Shown here: positions 31,836 to 34,074 of the stretch, one piece after another
How the letters are laid out: each line of letters opens with the position of its first letter
Numbering within the stretch: position 1 is the stretch's first letter
From: Candidatus Aerophobetes bacterium Ae_b3a
Lineage (GTDB): Bacteria > Aerophobota > Aerophobia > Aerophobales > AE-B3A
Length of the DNA stretch: 34,074 nt
Direction: 5' to 3'
Assembly (NCBI GenBank): GCA_005223095.1
Contig: NJBQ01000016.1
Location: forward strand, 1-34,074
Notes under the pieces: model-generated
Seen by the model: only the letters and a program-made list of their open reading frames with translations
What the model was told of the DNA's origin: nothing
Databases searched by the model: none
Made by a program: the position numbers and the translations under genes

Positions 31836-31974
31836 TATTTTTCACCTCTTTTACTTTTTTCGGAAACAACAGCTTAGCTTCCGGATTTTTCTTGAGTTGC
31901 TCAAGTGGACAAAACCCATACTTCTTTACTTCCTTCAAACTAACTATAAAACGTACCGGATCATCACATATCTT
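31813..31974 (-). pseudogene. Open frame upstream of and overlapping the 75-aa gene
   Basis: Reads KICDDPVRFIVSLKEVKKYG then FCPLEQLKKNPEAKLLFPKK to a TAA that overlaps the next gene's start. The composition looks coding, but a stop precedes it and no ATG, GTG or good TTG opens it; a nearby ATG pair (31987, 31984) is in another frame. It may be frameshifted at the 5' end. Confidence 0.3.
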
Positions 31975-32127
31975 TTACACACATCATCTCCAATAATTTT
32001 TATTTTCTGAGAAATCTCGGTTAATTAAGGCAGGTGATAAAAGGTAAGTTTTTAAGATACTTATACGAGAATAACATATTCTGTTAGCGAACTCAATAAT
32101 CCTGCTCAAACAGTTCAAATCTGGTAT

Positions 32128-32155
32128 TTGACAAATCTAGATAAAGTAATAGATT
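32128..32155 (+). promoter_or_regulatory. Possible promoter of the two-gene cassette
   Basis: TTGACA (32128-32133), 16-nt spacer, TAGATT (32150-32155). The -10 is weak. The rest of 31975-32254 shows nothing else. Confidence 0.35.
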
Positions 32156-32254
32156 AGAAACGGCGGATAGCTAACATCTTTATCGGGGGATGTCGAAGCT
32201 GGAAATTAATACCAAAGGGAAGCAAAAGGGTGGATAGGTCAATTATTTATCAAA

Positions 32255-32542
32255 ATGAAGTTTAAAAAGTTCTTGCAACGACTATTAAAACTATTTTTAT
32301 CAAGACGAAGGCAAAAAAAGCAAATTACTGTATTTCATGAGGATGACTTACAGAGTATCCTCCAAAAATTTAGACTACTAGATGCTTTCAGAGAAGAGAA
32401 CCTAAAATGTGCATCTTGTCAAATCCGCTTAACTAAAGATAATCTTTACTGCATTTTTTCGCATCAAGGACAAATAAGATTTTATTGCGATAAATTAGAA
32501 TGCCGTAAACAATTAGCACCCCAGTACACGGAAGAACTATGA
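32255..32542 (+). CDS. Small basic protein with a four-cysteine (zinc-finger-like) motif
   Basis: A 95-aa protein. A strongly basic N-terminus (MKFKKFLQRLLKLFLSRRRQ) is followed by an acidic helix and then C-x2-C (LKCASCQIRL) and a later pair spaced C-x4-C (FYCDKLECRK), the arrangement of a small zinc ribbon, with one extra Cys between. No family recognised. The TGA overlaps the next gene's ATG (ATGA), so the pair is translationally coupled. Confidence 0.5.
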   Translation: MKFKKFLQRLLKLFLSRRRQKKQITVFHEDDLQSILQKFRLLDAFREENLKCASCQIRLTKDNLYCIFSHQGQIRFYCDKLECRKQLAPQYTEEL

Positions 32543-32922
32543 ATGAGATTATGCCTCTAATAATCGCAGCATCTTGGTTTGGTTGGCCTACGGCCATTCT
32601 CTTTTTCCTTCTCTGGATATATTCAAGACCCGAGATACTTCTAAAATGGAGCGCTATATGGAACAAGCTTCGTGCTCCTCGCTCTTCTAAGGCAGAAAAA
32701 AATTACATATCCCAGGATATCCAAGCGAGAATAAACTCATTTACTAGAAATATAAATCGCGAATGTGGAGATATAATGCCGTTTGACCTTAAAATAGACT
32801 GGGTTAAACAGGAAGAGATCGAAGAAACTTTAGTGAGACACAATAAGGTTATCATAAAAATGAAGTTGGTCTTACCAGTAATGGGTCCTCACACGGGCCT
32901 ACATTTGCTTTTTACATCATGA
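32539..32922 (+). CDS. Membrane-anchored protein, probably truncated at the C-terminus
   Basis: A 127-aa reading frame coupled to the gene upstream. A membrane helix at about residues 8-27 is followed by a polar stretch SQDIQARINSFTRNINRECG and DLKIDWVKQEEIEETL that looks like the start of a larger cytosolic domain. After IIKMK the sequence (LVLPVMGPHTGLHLLF) changes character and stops. This may mark a junction with the unrelated AT-rich DNA that follows. Function unknown. Confidence 0.45.
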   Translation: MNEIMPLIIAASWFGWPTAILFFLLWIYSRPEILLKWSAIWNKLRAPRSSKAEKNYISQDIQARINSFTRNINRECGDIMPFDLKIDWVKQEEIEETLVRHNKVIIKMKLVLPVMGPHTGLHLLFTS

Positions 32923-33082
32923 CTGTATACATCATTTCTACTATCCATAAGCTTATCATTGAAAAAGTTAACATTAGTTGAACATTGGAGTTTCTATTCC
33001 AGTTTTCCAATATAGCGAAAATAAACCTACATTTATAATCATACTGATAGGCATGTGAAACATTAAGCTGACAGAAATTATC

Positions 33083-33783
33083 TTACTCCAGCAAGAAGGG
33101 GATCATTATTCTCTGCTTCTTTTCGAAGCTTTGCTGTAATGCCTCTGCAACTTCAAAGTTGCAGTACTGTGATTCCAAGAATGCCTTCGAGACAACAAGG
33201 ATGGTTCTTCTGCTCCTTGAAATACCAATAGCCATGTTGGCAAGGATGGACGTACCTGCCTGTAAGAAGGTCAGAGAACTGTTTATTTGACAGGGAGCTG
33301 TGGGTGGCAAAGAGGGTTGGCACATAAATGTTCACAATAATATGTGGATATTATTTGATTTGCAAAACTTATCAGTACATTGTAGAAAGTGATAACAAGT
33401 CATGCTCAGTCTTGACAAAATCCTTCTGGATTTATTGTGCTAACGAAATTTTGTTACCGCCATCTGGCTCATAAATCTCATCAGTTTATGTCAGGAATAG
33501 ATACTTCCATGCACAGTAACTGTTGCACACGGACGGATGACAGAGTTGGCAGAAGATAAAAAATCCCCATACAAATACTTACCTGAAAGTCACGATCAGA
33601 GTGAAAACACCGGAAGCCTATTTTCTCAAGCTCCTCCATAACATAGTATGACACCATCTTGTCTTCACTTGAATGCGAGATGAAGGCATGATAGAGCTCC
33701 TCTTCTTTCTTCAGGTGAGGAATTTCTATCTTGAAATCCTCTGGAAGGGTTGCTTGATGAATGCCTTTGTAATTGTCAGCCAT
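33083..33783 (-). CDS. TIR-domain protein gene in two exons, eukaryote-like
   Basis: Two minus-strand frames make one TIR domain when joined. Exon 1 (33783-33583, 67 codons) gives YHAFISHSSEDK, VMEELEKIGFRCFHSDRDFQ; exon 2 (33259-33083, 58 codons) continues AGTSILANMAIGISRSRRT, VSKAFLESQYCNFEVAEAL, IMIPFLLE. Joined, DRDFQ-AGTSILANM is continuous and in phase 0, with the typical TIR box 1 (AFISHS), box 2 (RDFQAGTSI) and the SRRTI.V.S..FL.S.YC pattern close to animal Toll-type TIRs. The ATG has no Shine-Dalgarno but has a Kozak-like AAAATGG. The domain stops before box 3, at a GTAAGA that could be another splice donor. It could be host or eukaryotic DNA joined to a bacterial contig, or a captured gene. 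Confidence 0.7.
33260..33582 (-). other. Putative spliceosomal intron, 323 nt, GT-AG
   Basis: On the minus strand the insert begins CAG|GTAAGT and ends CTGACCTTCTTACAG|G. The donor is a perfect consensus; CTGAC fits a branch site, followed by a short pyrimidine tract and CAG. It is AT-rich with stops in all frames of use. It lacks the size and 5' GUGYG of a group II intron. Removal restores an uninterrupted TIR domain exactly at a codon boundary. Confidence 0.65.
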
Positions 33784-34074
33784 TTTACCGCTTTCTAGAA
33801 AAACATTAATATATAGAATAATACATTTTACCTGTTACCAGGTGTTTATATCTCTGTTGTTACCCATTTCTATTACTGCGAAATATTACCCCAATTGATA
33901 TGGATATTAACCATGTTGTGAACTATTCTGTGTATCTCTTTCTTGGTAATTAATAAGATATTATAGGAGATCAAGAATATACCTCGATCCAAGAGGACAA
34001 GAAACTGATGTGTTCAAGAAAATTACGTTGGGAGTTCTTTTAACCTTCAACACACCATTTACATAATAATGGTG
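33784..34074. other. AT-rich end of the window without recognised genes
   Basis: No frame with a start and a family resemblance is seen. On the minus strand TTTTTCTAG just upstream of the TIR start resembles a splice acceptor. The same character holds for 32923-33082. Confidence 0.3.

Noticed and set aside
33260-33582. Group II intron or small IS as the insert in the TIR gene
   Set aside because: No group II 5' GUGYG, no domain V-like 3' end, no inverted ends and no target duplication; the boundaries fit GT-AG splicing.

Overview
The first ~32.9 kb reads as chromosome from an uncultured, fermentative-looking bacterium. Genes are tightly packed in operons, most starts have strong AAGGAGG-type ribosome binding sites, some starts are GTG or TTG, and sigma70-type TTGACA/TATAAT promoters are common. 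No rRNA, tRNA or taxonomic marker is present, so I cannot name the phylum. The gene style (many sugar ABC importers beside a URO-D-like protein, small membrane proteins, GPP34) would fit several candidate phyla. The last ~1.1 kb (about 32.93-34.07 kb) looks different and may be eukaryotic.

Layout. (1) 0-4.1 kb: secreted thermonuclease with a lamin-tail domain, a flavin reductase with an Isf-like cysteine motif, a GOLPH3/GPP34 protein on the minus strand, and three membrane proteins. (2) 4.4-8.5 kb: ribose/fructose-type importer made of one binding protein, two different RbsC-like permeases and one half-size ATPase. (3) 8.7-10.8 kb: sugar-phosphate isomerase/epimerase-like TIM barrel and zinc polyol-type dehydrogenase. 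(4) 11.0-17.1 kb: a second importer of the MalE/F/G type with a small membrane protein and two MalK-like ATPases. (5) 17.4-22.9 kb: a third importer, again with two RbsC-like permeases and one half-size ATPase, then a uroporphyrinogen-decarboxylase-like protein. (6) 23-26 kb: small accessory genes, including a Cas4/AddB-like PD-(D/E)XK nuclease and a tautomerase, separated by copies of a short dispersed repeat. (7) 26.3-30.1 kb: a decayed transposase end, small membrane proteins with repeated leaders, and an apparently intact 2146-bp IS. (8) 30.1-32.9 kb: an N-truncated GmrSD-like (DUF262/DUF1524) protein fused to a Schlafen AlbA_2 domain and cut by the IS, then small unknown genes. (9) 33.1-33.8 kb, minus strand: a TIR-domain gene split by a 323-nt insert with exact GT-AG spliceosomal features.

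How it fits together. The middle 18 kb is a sugar or polyol uptake and oxidation island: three importers feed a dehydrogenase, an isomerase and a URO-D-like enzyme. No transcriptional regulator is present. Control seems to sit in leaders, in hairpins placed after every binding-protein gene, and in short upstream reading frames. The right end is an accessory region with defence-type domains (DUF262/DUF1524, AlbA_2, TIR) and transposons. The most surprising signals are the intron-split TIR gene, which indicates either a chimeric contig or capture of eukaryotic DNA, and the importers whose paired permeases share nearly identical DNA only around the loop that contacts the ATPase.
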